From Nannochloropsis oceanica (Eukaryota > Sar > Eustigmatophyceae > Eustigmatales > Monodopsidaceae), in contig CP038117.1 of NCBI GenBank assembly GCA_004519485.1, positions 703,501 to 767,500 on the forward strand: a stretch of 64,000 bases of DNA, written 5' to 3'. The notes beneath the pieces were generated by a model. It saw only the letters and a program-made list of their open reading frames with translations, was not told where the DNA came from and made no database searches. The first letter of the stretch is position 1; each line of letters opens with the position of its first letter. Below, one piece after another: positions 12,900 to 25,180 of the stretch. The position numbers and the translations under genes are program-made.

Positions 12900-15370
12900 A
12901 TGAGCCGCATCGGCGGTCACCAAGGCGAGGGTGGTGCAAGCAGCGGTGAAGGTAGTTGCGGCCGCGGAGGTGGCCGAGTAACCATCACGACGGAGCCCCC
13001 CACGATTGATGTGAGTCTTTTGATGCTGTCCCACCAAACATAATTGCACCTCTGCAACCCACTAATATGCGTCTTTCTCTTCCCTCTCTCGCACAATTTT
13101 GAACGCACCTACAGTCCTCTGTCCGCTTGGAGGACGGAGAACAAGGAAACGACGACATGATTTCCTCGCCCTTGCCTCGAGGTTTGGCATCCCCCACCAG
13201 CGCGGCCGAAGCTACAGCAGCAGAAGCAGTAGATGTGCTGTCTTATAACTCAAGCCTGTGTCGGAAACGAAGGCGGGCGGCAGGCCGCAATGACAAGACT
13301 CTGCTCGACGACGGTGGCGGGGGGGGGGGGAGTGAGGACGGAGCCAATGCCTCGTCTTCCTCCCCCTTGTCCTCCTCCTCTTACTTGTCCCGAAGCCGCT
13401 CCCTACCCGTGTTGGTGGCGACACGACAGCACCACTATCACCATCAGCAGAAACAATTATTATTGCAGCCAACACCGACATACTTGCCGGCCACGGGGGA
13501 GTATGCGTCTGAGATGTTGCAATTAATGCGACGCTTGCGAGACAATGGAGCATTGTGCGATGTGATCGTGCGTGGAGATAAAGTGGAAGTAAAGGCACAT
13601 CGCTTAGTATTGGCGGCGGCGAGTGAGTATTTCCGGGCTTGTTTGACGGGACCGATGCAGGAGAGCTCGGATAAAGTGATCGCGCTTTCGGGGATAGATG
13701 ATGAGGCGTTGGGTGAGTTGATTAATTTCGCCTATTGTGGCCGGGTGTCCCTGACGGAGGAGACAGTGTTGGAGCTGCTGGTGGCTGCCAACAGGCTACA
13801 GATGCCGCAGGTGGTTACACAATGTTGTGATTTTCTGTTGCAGCGGATGGACTGTGGGAACTGTTTGACGATTTTGGGGATCGCGAATACGTATCATTGT
13901 TCGCATATGCGGACGAAGGCCGAGGCTTACATCCACCGGCACTTTGAATCGGTATATTTGGGCGAGGAATTTTTAGCCATGTCGCTTGAGCAACTTGTTC
14001 AGCTTTTGGCCAGTGACGCAGTGAGTGTATCGTCGGAAGAGATTATTTTTCGGGCGGCAGTCCGGTGGATGACCCATGCCTTTGAAACACGCCGCGCCCA
14101 CATCCTGCCCCTCCTCCGAACCGTCCGCCTGCAGCTCGTCCCTACCTCCTTTATTGCCGATGTCATCCACCAACATGACCTCGTCCAACAGTGCCCGGAA
14201 GCTCAAAATCTCCTCCTGCAAGCGTATAGATGGCATAATTCTGCCCGTTCAGACGCACGAAGGCAAGCGTTTCATTTTGTTCGACAACAGGCGATCCGTC
14301 GGGTGATTTATGCGATTGGCGGCGATGACGGACACGACGACCGCAACCCCTACTGCACCGTCATGAGTTTGGACATGCAGATGGGGATGTGGCGTAGCGT
14401 GGCACCGCTGCAGCAAAAGCGGTCGGTGTGTGGAGCGGCGGCGTTGGGGGGTAAGATTTATGTGGTGGGGGGTTACAATGGCGAGAGAGCTGTAGAGACT
14501 GTCGAGGAGTTCGATCCAAGCACAAATAGCTGGAGGAATGTCGCTAGTCTGAGTCAGAGACGCTGTTCGTGTGGTTGTGCTGTGTTGGATGGGCTGCTTT
14601 ATGTGGTGGGAGGGGTATGTGGGCCACTGGCTTTGAGTGAGGTGGAGAGGTATGACCCTGTGGTGGATGAATGGACAAGGATCTCCCCGATGCAAGATGG
14701 CAGGTCGGGGTGTGGGGTGGCGGAGTTGGGAGGGCTGATATACGCTGTGGGGGGGATAAGTGGGAATGGGGAGACCGTTTGTACGGCGGAATGTTTTGAT
14801 CCCAAGACGCAACGGTGGCAGAGTGTGCAAAACATGCATGAGGCGAGGAGGAGTTTTGGGTTGGCGGCGATAGGGGGCTTGTTGTACGCATGTGGGGGGA
14901 ATGATGGAGTGAATGATCTGAATTCGTTGGAGGTGTACAATCCGAGAACAAATCGATGGAAGCCCTCAGGGCCGATGAGGTATGCAAGGATGTATTGCTC
15001 CGTGGCGGTTTTGGATGGGAAACTTTACGCCGTAGGAGGGCTAGATGGCACGACCACCCTGGATGTGGTGGAGATGTATGACCCGGAAAGGGGCGCGTGG
15101 TGCGAGGTGCTGCCCAGGCTGGATCGTTCTGTGTGTGGGTGTGGGTTGGCTGTGATGGATTGTGTGGTGCGACCACTTATAGGGCAAGGGAAGGAGGGGG
15201 AGGAGGCGAAGGGGGGAAGGAGGGTGAAGGAGGGGATTTCGGACAGGAGGAGAAGAGTGAGGGAGGAGGGGGGGGGGGGAGGAAGAGGCGGGGGGGGGAG
15301 GAGGAGAAGGATGAGGAAGGGGAGGGTGAAGGAGAATAAGATGGAGGACGACGAGGACGACGAGAAGTGA
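12900..15370 (+). CDS. BTB-BACK-Kelch protein (KLHL-type CUL3 adaptor)
   Basis: Two exons, 12900-13010 and 13115-15370 (phase 0), give 788 residues. KLHL proteins are substrate adaptors of CUL3 ubiquitin ligases: BTB binds CUL3 and the Kelch propeller binds substrate. BTB starts near residue 180 (LCDVIVRGDKVEVKAHRLVL), BACK follows (CGNCLTILGIANTYHC), then six Kelch blades from about 430 to 700, each with a GG doublet (YVVGGYNGE, YAVGGLDGT and others) and a spaced Tyr/Trp. The N-terminal 150 residues are Ser/Gly-rich; the C-terminal 60 residues are a Lys/Arg/Gly tail ending in acidic residues, not typical of KLHL proteins. G homopolymers of 9-12 bases at 13319-13330 and 15268-15298 encode Gly and could hide indels. 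The substrate is unknown. Confidence 0.92.
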
Positions 15371-16218
15371 GGACAAATGTGGCTGAGGCGATGGGTAGGA
15401 GGGGGGTGGCGGGGATGGAGCGGGGAATGCTTAAATTATCTGTTGTGATTTTTGTACAGAGATAGGATTTTCATTGTTATGTAGTCTCAACACGTGCGGG
15501 CAGATGGTGTGTGTGCTTGTGACATGCCATACACGAATGGTCGCACGAGGCGAAATAGGGAGTGAGTGTACATATGACAAAGGGAAGGAGGAGCGCGAGA
15601 ACGGATAAGAGAAAAATTGTGTGTGAAGAGTCAGAAAAGCAAGCCAGAGCGCCAGTGAAAGTTTTGCGATCAAGTCGTTGTGACTTCGTTGTCATATTTT
15701 GCTTGAATATGGCAGAGATAGAAACAAAAACACCAGAAGAAAAATACATGAATGCATACGCGACAGCTCCGGAAACCAACGTCTTGATCTCGTCTCCTGA
15801 ATCGATTTTATGTTTTTTCTCTCCTCCTTTAATTCCCTCATTTTTCTCCTTTTTGCGTGTCGCTTATGTACTCCACTCTCTCGCTGCCTACATCCGAATC
15901 TGCGCCGCTCCCGCGGGGTCGCTGATCATGATTATGATGATGACTATGACGATGCTGATAATCAGGATGCCTTGTCCTTCTACACCCCTCTTTTATTTCC
16001 TTCTTCGATATTTTCGTCTACTCTTCAAGGGGCACCGAAACACTTGCTGTGTCTCGCTCTTTTCATCTTTTCCCTCTCAACGTTCTAAGCATCTCTCTTT
16101 CAAAAGCAAGCACTCCGTAACAGCAGCCAAAATCTCGGCTGGTCGTTGGGAGGAAAACTCACTTGGATTACTCACTTTCCCCCCTCCTTGTGATTTTAAA
16201 GAAACCGATTCGATTTTA
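15371..16218. other. Spacer between convergent Kelch and cathepsin genes
   Basis: 3' regions of the two genes. A 260-codon open frame on the plus strand runs through it and into the cathepsin exons, but its sequence is low-complexity and matches nothing I recognise. I treat it as chance. Confidence 0.5.
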
Positions 16219-18834
16219 TTAGACACTGCCTGCCGTGATATCCGATTCAAATCCGCATTCGTCCTGTCCCCGGATAATGCGGAAAAGACCCTCATCACCC
16301 CATGCCTGGGAATGTACATGGTGTATGCATGTTTCCACGTTTGAGTCGGCATGAGTGGCCTTCTGTAAGCGACACGCGAATTCGACAAAAATGTCACCCG
16401 GACAAAAAATCGCCAAGAAAACAACAAACGCAAAAAATGACGAAAAGACAACCTTCCCTCCCCCCCTCCCTCCCTCCATCCCTCCATCCCTCCCTATCTC
16501 TCCCATCGTACCTTGTTCCACGAGTTGACGACGAGCCAGTACGGTGTCCCGTTCTCCACGCCCCACCCAATCAACCTGCGCAGAAAGAGTTTTTTTTTGG
16601 AATATGAAACTAAGTGAATGACTTGAAAAACGAAAGGGAATAGAATGAGGTCCGGAAGTCTATCCTCCTCCTCCTCCTCCTCCTCCTCCTCCTCCTCCTC
16701 CTCCTCCTCCTCCTCCTCCCCCCTTCCCCTCGCTTACTTGACCGCATGGCCCCCCAACGGTGCGCCCGTTACGTGGGTGTAGACGCCTTCCCCCGAGTAG
16801 GCCAGAAAGTCCTGATACACCGTAAATGCCGCCGACACCGGCCCATTTTCCATGATTTCCTTCTGGATCTCCTCTACCTTGGCCCTCACGGCATACCCGG
16901 CCGTCCCCATCCGCTTGTCCTCCTTATAGTCCTTCTCGAACTCTTCCTCCGAGCAACTATGCTTGCATTTGGGTGTCTCAAAATCTTCCGCGGGGCACGC
17001 AGGCAATTCTTCCGTCGGTTCCACGTGGTGCGCACACGTCAAGAAAGGGTAAGGCAAGCACGAGTCTCCCGAGCCGACCTCTTCGAACAGCCCGCCCGAC
17101 ACCACCCCCTGGGAGGCGAAAAAGGCCCAGGCCCCAGCCGGTTGTCCGCCGTTGCACCCTTGAGAAAATCCGCAGGCCATGCCACTGCAGCAGGCGAGGG
17201 TGTCGGTGGGGGAAAGGAGGTCCTTGGAGCCGTGCACTACGCCAAGAAAAGGAGGGAGAGAGGGAGGAAAGGAGGGAGGGTGAGTAGAAAGTTGGAGAGG
17301 AAGGGGGGGGGGGGAATAGAATAGAGACGTACCGATGCACTGCCTGTCCTCGAAAGCGGCAGAGCTGGCAAAAGCCCAGCACGAGCCACAGGCACTCTGA
17401 TCCTTGACCTACGGAAAGAAGGAAGGAGGGAGGAGAGGAGAGGTGACATTCATCTTCACATGACAGATCGTACGCCGCGGTGCCCTTGCCTACATCCATA
17501 CCTTGCCGATAACCTCGCTACACGCCGGCCACGCCTCTCGCGAGTCGAAACTTTCAGGAATCGTCACATTATCCCCTTTGTCTGTCACACCAAAAACCTG
17601 GTCCTTGTACGGTAAAGTCATGTGCAATGGATGCCCCCTCAGCCACGTCCCCATCATTCCCTGCACTTGCTTCAGGTTCGCGCCAGCAAATCTGGGGGAG
17701 AAATGCGGCGTCCACGTCGTGCCGCTCATCAACACGTCAGTGACCAATGACGAATCAATTGCAGGGAGGCGCCCAAGGTGCTCCAGAGTATACTCACCCA
17801 CCGCCAGCTCAATCTCGACCTCAGTGCAACTGATTACGCCCGTGGCATCCGAGGCCTGGACGACTGCCTTGAGGTCCTTGACGGGAGGAATACCCTCGGG
17901 GAGTGTTTGGGTAGCGGATACTTGGACGGCTTCGCCTGCTTTCAGAGGGCAGGTCAGGCTGGTTTGGCTGCACATGTCCACGCTGTGTTCGAAGACCTGT
18001 GTTGTAGCGTGGGAGGACCATGAATTGATTTGAGTAAATTTTAGTGTTGCGGCTGCTGGTGTTGCGGCTGCTGTTGCAGCTGCTTACGACACCAACGCGC
18101 AAGCGAATTCGAACCACCTTACCTTACTTACATTTTACCTTACTATGCATATATATAGACACAGAGAGAGACAGAGAGAGACAGAGAGGGATGCAGACGC
18201 ACACAAATACACGTATACACTCATACCTGCATGTTTTTGATCATGACAGCGGCGGATAGCTTAGTCCCGGACACGATGTCTTTGGTCGGGTTGAAAACGA
18301 CCGTAAACGTGGTAGGATGTCCTGGGTGGATGGGCCATTCAGACACCACCAATTTGGTCACACCTTTTTGAGGGTGGGGGAAGGGGTTGTATTGAAAATT
18401 TGGTGTGTAAATGGTGAGCGGCGTGTGAAAAATGCTGGAACAATACGAAAGGGAAGTAGAACACAAACTAACACATCAAAATAGATTACATCTGTCACCA
18501 AGATTATAATGAATATCTTGGCTATGAGCATAAACCAATGAGCCCCTGGCCCGGCGAGGAACACAGCGACAACAGGGAAGGCAGGAATTTCCGGGCTCAA
18601 CACGCCATTGAGATAAACCAAGGGGCCAAAGACAAGACACATGCTTCAAATGGGCACATAATTATTACACTCAGTCCAGGCGAGCACCCACACACACTCA
18701 CGGACAAACAAAGAACGATCAGTACGCAACTCACCTAGAGCATCGCTTGAGGAGCAAGACGAAAAGGGGACGTCCACGGCGGCTGTCACGCCCACGGTCA
18801 CAGCCAGGGCTAGGCTGCGCCCAAAAAAATGCAT
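16219..18834 (-). CDS. Secreted/lysosomal fusion: ML (NPC2-like) lipid-binding domain + cathepsin B
   Basis: Seven exons are inferred on the minus strand: 18834-18735, 18363-18227, 17996-17502, 17408-17333, 17236-16738, 16575-16512 and 16305-16219. They total 485 residues and all phases agree. Residues 1-20 are a signal peptide ([19 protein letters not shown]). An ML domain follows ([14 protein letters not shown], then [16 protein letters not shown], ending [10 protein letters not shown]). Without interruption the frame continues into a cathepsin B propeptide ([12 protein letters not shown]) and mature C1A peptidase with catalytic Cys in [12 protein letters not shown], occluding-loop double His in CAHHVEP, catalytic His in GGHAVKLIGWG and Asn in VNSWNK, ending [18 protein letters not shown] lysosomal/vacuolar protease with a lipid-binding module is inferred. 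An alternative is two genes, but the ML-to-propeptide junction lies inside one exon. Confidence 0.88.
16663..16720. repeat. (TCC)n microsatellite in a cathepsin intron
   Basis: About 19 TCC triplets lie in the intron 16737-16576. On the sense (minus) strand of the gene this is a GGA repeat, so it is not the polypyrimidine tract. Confidence 0.9.
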
Positions 18835-19937
18835 TTTCGCTGTGTCGTGTCGTCGTGGATGCGCGTTGTGTGTAAGTATGCCGGTGGTGTGGGTGCTTGA
18901 GTGGGGGTCTGCATACTCGTTTGAAATTTGGTTGCCGTCTCGGCTCTCTCTCGCACCACCGCACTGAAGAGCCCCGCTAGGGCTCAACACGGCCCCAGCC
19001 TGGATCTCTTTCCAGTGGCTCCCTGGTACACATGTGTGCACGGCTTTAGCGGGCATGTGCTCGTAGCCTGATGATTTCTTGAAAAGCGACGTGGTCAACG
19101 GCTCGCTTCATCACTAATTCAGCGATAAGTTTGAAGCTTCTCTGACCCACTTCCACCCTCCCATTCCCACACACCCATGCACACAGCAAGCCACAATTTA
19201 CAAGGAAGGTATAGTATCATTCAAAATGAAGCCCGCAGCATGCAAAAGTCCTTAATAAAACCCAAAAAACCTTTATAACCCACGGTAGAGGAAGAAGAAG
19301 AAGAGCAAGGAGGCTGCAGGCGAACAACACGACGAAAGAGGAAGATCACTTGTGTCACGACGTTGTCGCAAGCGAGGGTGTGTGTTGATGATTGACCCGC
19401 CCAAACAAACAGCCTTCAAACATGTTTACGGTGGTGACTGCGAGCATGGGATATTCGCAGCTCTTCGACTTCGATGGGCGAGGAATTGTAATCCATGACA
19501 CATGATGTGATTGTCGTGTTACAAACATTTACAATGCTTGCTTATTCTTTCTTGTCATCCTCGTCGCTTGCCGCCCTCTTTTCTAGCTGGTGCACAAGCC
19601 TACACGGCACTTTCATTCACCACGTGCATTCTGGCTTGAGAAATTACCGTTTTGGCTTGTGTCGTTCCGTCTGCTGCTGCTGTTGCTGTTACTACTGCTA
19701 CTCCTGTGAAAGTTGTATCTTGATCTCTTATCTACATACAAAAGAACACATTCACAAACTCTCAAAGGTACACTTACACCTACATACACACACATTTTCA
19801 GAAGAAAACACGGAAGAGTAGGGGGTCCACCCTACCACTCTCCAGCTCTTCCTCTTCTCGGTAGTGTTGTTGTTGTCGTGCCCTGGCCCTCCCCTCTCCA
19901 ACGTTACTACCTGTCCTTATCTACTCCTTCCCATGCT
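18835..19937. other. Intergenic spacer
   Basis: Promoter of the ML-cathepsin gene and 3' region of the RSH gene, both on the minus strand. It is rich in CA/CT repeats in its right half. No gene is recognised. Confidence 0.45.
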
Positions 19938-22900
19938 TCACCCAAACGCCCCTAGGAAGAAGATAGCCGTAGTCGTAACCATTCCCAGTCTGCCCACCAC
20001 TCGCTCCTGCTCCTTCAGCCACGCCAACGGAAAAGTCCTCGTCAAACAAGCTGAAGTTCCTCCAAGCCCTCCCTGCTGTATGTTCAATCCACTGCCCCTA
20101 ATACTGCAACTACTATCCCCCACCTCTCCCTCTATACTATGCTTCCCTCCCTCAGCCGCAGCCGCCCACGACGCTTCCTCGTTAGCTGATACTTGTGCTG
20201 CAGCTGGTACACTCCCACGTCCTGCCATCCGCCGGCGCCTCATATTCTGATATCGGGTATTGAAAGCGACCGTTTCAGGCACGATTCCGCCGAGCACCTC
20301 GCCCGCTCCCACCAAGCTCAGCGTCTGAAAATTTTCTAGCGACGATAAAGGAGGAAATGCAGCATTTAACCAGGGAGCAAAATTAAGAACACTCCAAGTC
20401 GCACCCGAAGCAGCAGCCGCTGCAGCTGCCGCTCCAGAGGTCGCCGCTTCCATAAACATCTCCTCCGCGCCGGATTCTTCCAGCACTGCCGCTGCTGATG
20501 CTGCTGCCGTGATATCCATTTCCATCAACCCTCCTCCTCCTGCCCCGAAATCTCCGCCTCCGCTTACTGCCGCGAGGAGAGCATGTAAGAATCCGTATGT
20601 AAGCACACCAAGGGCAAGGCGCCCGTGGCGAAGCTCGCATTCACGGAGCCAGATTATCTCTCCACTGTCCCAGACACTTTCCGGTTCTTTGATTTTGACT
20701 TGTCCAAAGACTTTCTTCTTTTCTTCGCGGCGAGCTCGAGTGGGGGATGTACCCCACATTTTATTCGAGAGCAAGTCGGTTGATGAAGAGGAGGACGAAG
20801 AAGAGGAAAAGGAGAGGCTGCTGCTTCTACTGATGCTCCTGTCGGCATTGCCAATCAAACACCAGGGCCACACAAAGAGCGGAGCCTGCCAGATCCACAA
20901 CACCTCTCCCTCTTCCCTTGATGCTGCTGTCCCCTCCCCCGCTGCTGTTTTCGCGGCTGTCCAGGAGTCACTCTTCCCCGACCCCTCCATTTTCGCATGA
21001 TACACAAAATCAACCACATCACCCGTCCGCAAAGGCCGAGATAAGCTCACCCGCTGACCATTCACCGAGGCACCTGCCACCTCCAACTGCTGCATCGGCG
21101 TCACAACAGCACTGCTGCTTCTGCTGCTACTGCTGAGAAGTTGTGCTGTCGCTGCTTCACGCACCGTTACCGCTGCTTCTCCTTCAGGGACGTCGAGAGA
21201 TAAGACCTCCCCGTCGCTGGTTAGGACCAGGCGCTTCACTGCTAGCTGCTCTTGCAGCGTGCCGATAATTTGCTGCGCTGTCAAGGTCGGCTCTTCTCTG
21301 ACCACCCTCTTGGTCTGTGCTGACAAAGACTGGAGCCATCCTAACTCGAGAGGCACTGCCGCTGCTGCTGCTGCTGATGATGATGATGCTGATGCTGTCC
21401 CCGCTGCCGGAGAAATGCCTCCTGCCCCTCTGAGCAACAATGGCTGGTGCTGCTCCATCACGTTACTACTCGTCGTTCTCGTCGTTGGCCCATCCCACAA
21501 AGCCAATAACCCAAACTGCGCGACCTGGTCCATCCAGTCAGTGCTCACGTGCACCTCCAAGGGAAATGGAAACCCAGGTACTCTCAAATCGTCATGCAAT
21601 GCCTGATAGCCGTTATCCAAGGGAAAGGAAATGAAATCACGCACGCTGCTGTGCAGGGAGGGAGAACGAAGCTCCGCCTGAATCTCCTCCATGACCATCA
21701 TACACAACGCCCGGTCTGCTTTTAGGTCTCGTCGCTGTGTTCGTCGAGGACTCGAAGAAGGAGTGGGGGGAGGGAGGGAGGAAGCAGTAATTTCGCCCCA
21801 GCTGCTGGGACCCGCGACGTGCTCCGAGGAGACGACTACCTTAAGAGTTAGGAGGTCAGGTTGTGTGTCGACGGGGCCGAGCACGGAAGCGTTTCGGGTG
21901 AATAAGTGATACGGTTGTTTTTCCTCAAGACGGACGGAGACATCGTGTCCTTTCAGTGCTCCTCTGGATCTGAGCAGGCGAGGGAGGGCTTCTGTCAGGG
22001 CATCCGTCATGCTTAGCCGCTGGCCACCAAAACGGTTCGTGTGCAGGGAGGCCAGAAGTTCGTGACGCTTTTCCAGGGCGCGGGTCATGGCGGCATGTTG
22101 GGAAGGATGAAGGGTTTGGAAGGAGAGGTCTTCCAGCTCTGTTTTTAGGCGCCATACTCCGAGCTTGCGGGCGAGGGGGACATAGACGTCCTGTGTCGGT
22201 AACGGAGAAGAGGTAGAAAGATAAAAGAAAGAGGGACACATGTGTTCCTAGATTTTAGTCGTAGTCTTTGTCTTTTATTAAAGCAAATCTAAATCTATCA
22301 TAACTGACGGGTCAAACCCAAAAAACAGGACAAATACGTACCAGCGTCTCCCTCGCAATCTTCATCTGTTTTGCTGGCGACATAAATCCAAGCGTCCGCA
22401 TGTTATGCAATCTATCAGCGAGCTTCACTACCAAAACTCTAAAATCCTGCGCCATTGCCATCAGCAAATGTAAAAGGTTGGCCAACTGATCGTCAGTCAT
22501 AGGCGGGGCCAACACTGCCTCCCCCCCTTCCGTCCCACTCCTCACAGCAGGAGCTACGGCACAGTCCGCGTTCCGGCTCAGGCACTTGGGCAATTTGCTA
22601 ACCTTCGTCTCGCCCTCAACAAGCCTCCGTACAGCAGCGCCAAACACAGCTTGCACGTCCGCCACAGAGACAGGAGTATCCTCGACAGTGTCGTGCAACA
22701 AGCCTGCTGTTATCGAATCAGCGTCCATGCCCAACTCACACAAAATCTTCGCCACCTCAATCGGGTGCCTCACAAACGGCTCTCCGCTCCGTCTTACTTG
22801 ACCCAAATGGGCGTGATATGCGACTTGCAATGCCGTTTCCACCTTGGCTTGATCCTCACGGGCGGGCAAGTACGTCAACAGGGGCTGCAACTCTTCCCAT

Positions 22901-23394
22901 GCTTGCTCCAGAAAAGCAGCATCGGCAGGGGAGACGCACCACCCGTGAATCACGAAAAGTTTGTTCAAACCACGCTCAAGACAGTCGACAACCTTTTCGG
23001 CATCGGCAGCCGAAAGGGCCGCGGCTTCGGGGTCTTGTTGTTGCTCAGAGATGGATGGTGTGGAAGAAGAGCAGGAAGGGGGCATGAGAGGACGAGGATC
23101 CTTGGGGATGCGAAGGAGGGATTCAAAACCAAACGTCGAGGCATGGAGTGGGAGTGGCGCATGGTGAGGGAGTGAAGGCAGTGGTGTCAATGGTGCGGTC
23201 GATTGCCAGGGTGTCCGCTGATGGTGCTGATGATATGGATGCCGTGCGCGGATGCATGATTCGGAAGAGGATGGCGGAAAGAGGGGCACGACAAAGCCTT
23301 CACCCCTTCGACCAGATCCGAATGCCACTAAAAAGATCAGGAGGTGCTTGCAGTAGTGATGCCGCTGTGGCGGATTGTCTTTCCCCGTTCTCAT
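19938..23394 (-). CDS. Plastid RelA/SpoT homologue (ppGpp enzyme) fused to a light-harvesting-like (LHC) C-terminus
   Basis: Two exons, 23394-22342 and 22190-19938 (phase 0), give 1101 residues. A hydrophobic N-terminus and a GEGF motif near residue 33 suggest bipartite plastid targeting. The HD hydrolase domain (about 185-345) keeps HPIEVAKIL and the HDTVEDT motif (234-240). The synthetase domain (about 430-585) keeps DLLTLKVVV, NGYQALH and LEVHVS but is diverged, with an insert near 480-505. A TGS domain lies at about 670-750 (VLTSDGEVLSLDVPEG, VNGQRVSLSRPL). From 862 the protein reads like an LHC protein: ECELRHGRLALG (E870 to R875) and, at the very C-terminus, KEQERVVGRLGM (E1080 to R1085), each leading into a hydrophobic helix. 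Family knowledge: RSH proteins make and degrade ppGpp, and plastid forms control chloroplast transcription and translation. Thylakoid anchoring is inferred. Confidence 0.88.
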
Positions 23395-23851
23395 CCTTCA
23401 AGAGAGGGGCTTGGACAACGAAGGGCAAAGCCTATGCTGCTTGCGATTTACCGCAGGGATGCCGCGGGGCCGCAATTCCGCCATTGAAGCATGGTGATAT
23501 ACAAAGGTTGAAGTCTGTGTATTGTGTGTGTTTATGTTTATGTGTTTATGTGTATGGATGCATAGGATTGTGATGTGCGCTGGTATGGCTGAAACCTCAA
23601 CGTCAGAGCAAGTCGCAGTGTTGCTCTTGATCACGGCACTCGCATTGGTGATGAGGGAGACGGGCACGTAATCGAGCATTGTTACTCATCGGATGCATAA
23701 AATAATCTCTCTACGGTGCATCGTGCCTAATTGGTTCTCTTTCCCACTGTACGGCTCAAGCTCGTTAACGCCCAGCTCCCATCCCTTGACGCAGCCGTAC
23801 ACACAGAAGTCAAACCAAGCTAGCCTCCCTAGGCTACCACGGAGTCATCAT
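23395..23851. promoter_or_regulatory. Bidirectional promoter region, RSH / aminotransferase
   Basis: 457 bp lie between the two divergent start codons. A GT-rich simple stretch is present near 23520-23560. No defined regulatory motif is visible. Confidence 0.4.
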
Positions 23852-25180
23852 ATGGCCGTATACACCGTCGCACGCGCCGACACAGCCACCGCAGTCACGG
23901 CCGCATCGACGGAAGAGGATGCTAGGACTTACTTGGAGAGGAATCCGCGGTGAGTGCTTCGCACTTACATGTGGAGAGATACAGATATGACAGCAAGGGA
24001 AAGATCAAGGGAGGCTGTGATGTTGAGGCTCGGCAACAGCACTCACTCACTCTCCTCCGATGCTTCTACTCATTCACAGAGGCGCCTATACCACGGCTCG
24101 AACAGTGCAACTATCTAAAATTTTTGAACTCGATGCGCACGTGGAGCGGTTAGCAAGCACGGCGGCGCTGATGTGGCCTGACCAAGGTACGCACAGCATA
24201 AGGGAAAGGGGAAGGGCGGCTTTTCCGTGGGAAATATGAAAGGGCAGAGAATACAGCAGCATATTATATATTGACTCTCCGATTGACTCTCCCTTTCTTC
24301 CCTCCCTCCCCCAGACTTGCCCGCAGACCTCGTGGAGGCTGCTCGGCTGCGGCCCTTGGTCACAAGCACACTACGCGCCGCAATGAACCACTACAGGTTT
24401 GGCTACATGTGTATATATAATATCCATGAGGATTTTCATTCCCACTTTATATCTGTGTTTGCTTTTTTGGTCCTTTCAACTCATCGTTCACGTCCCCCTT
24501 CACCCCATTTGCTCTCTCCCTCCTGAAATGCACCCCCAAAAAGGCATACAACCGTCGCTGACCCTACATTAGCCACTACAGAACTTAAGTTCACCATACT
24601 GCTGATCTGGCACTCAGACACCTGCTTAATCGAATGCCTCTGTCATGCCTGCGCTCTCCCACCTCGTCCATGCCCGCCAATCAACGTCGAGATACGTGGT
24701 GCCCCCCGAACCAACGCCAAAGCCAAAGACTCCGCCTGGGTTAAGAAAAGAAAGCGTTTAGAAGCTCTCAAGTCCAATGATGTGAATGAAATTGTCTTGC
24801 ATGACGAAAGCGGCGCGCTGTTGGAAGGAACTCAAACCAATTTCTATGCCATCATAAAGGGAAAGCTCTACACTGCAGGCGAGGGGGTATTAGAGGGGAC
24901 AGTCCGGCGACTGCTGCTCCAGATCTGTGCTGTACATGACGTGCCTGTCATTCTGGATCCACCGCCTAACATAGAGGATTTGAGAAATTGGGAGGGAGCG
25001 TTGCTGAGCTCAACGTCACGCTTGGCCTTGCCTATTGATTGGATTGGGGTGCCGAAGGAGGGAAAGCCTTTTGCGGCCGGGGATTTAAGTCGAGCTTTTA
25101 ACTATGATGATAGGTGCTTGACACGCCGTTTGGTACGGTGGGTGGAGGAAGAAGTGGCGCAGGTCAGCATGGAGCCGTGA
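23852..25180 (+). CDS. Class IV PLP-dependent aminotransferase (D-amino acid aminotransferase-like)
   Basis: Four exons, 23852-23949, 24080-24186, 24315-24396 and 24544-25180 (phases 2, 1, 2), give 307 residues. The fold-type IV family includes branched-chain and D-amino acid aminotransferases and aminodeoxychorismate lyase. N-terminal GAYTTARTVQ and HVERL fit the small domain. The large domain has VEIRGAPRTNAKAKDSAWVK, whose Lys beside Asp-Ser-Trp is the likely PLP Schiff-base residue, followed by NEIVLHDESGALLEGTQTNF (the E-G-xx-xNF motif of the family) and a YTAGEGVLEGTVRRLLL segment. It most resembles the plant DAAT-like group of uncertain substrate. No targeting peptide is evident. The exon 3-4 acceptor (AAAAAG) is weak, but it is the only one that keeps the frame. 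Confidence 0.82.

Noticed and set aside
15562-16344. 260-codon plus-strand frame between the Kelch and cathepsin genes
   Set aside because: The composition is low-complexity, it overlaps the last cathepsin exon on the other strand, and it shows no domain or signal.
17694-17796. Possible extra intron between the ML domain and the cathepsin propeptide (GTGAGT...CCCCCAG)
   Set aside because: Using GTGAGT with that acceptor breaks the frame, and the sequence inside encodes the expected propeptide [10 protein letters not shown].
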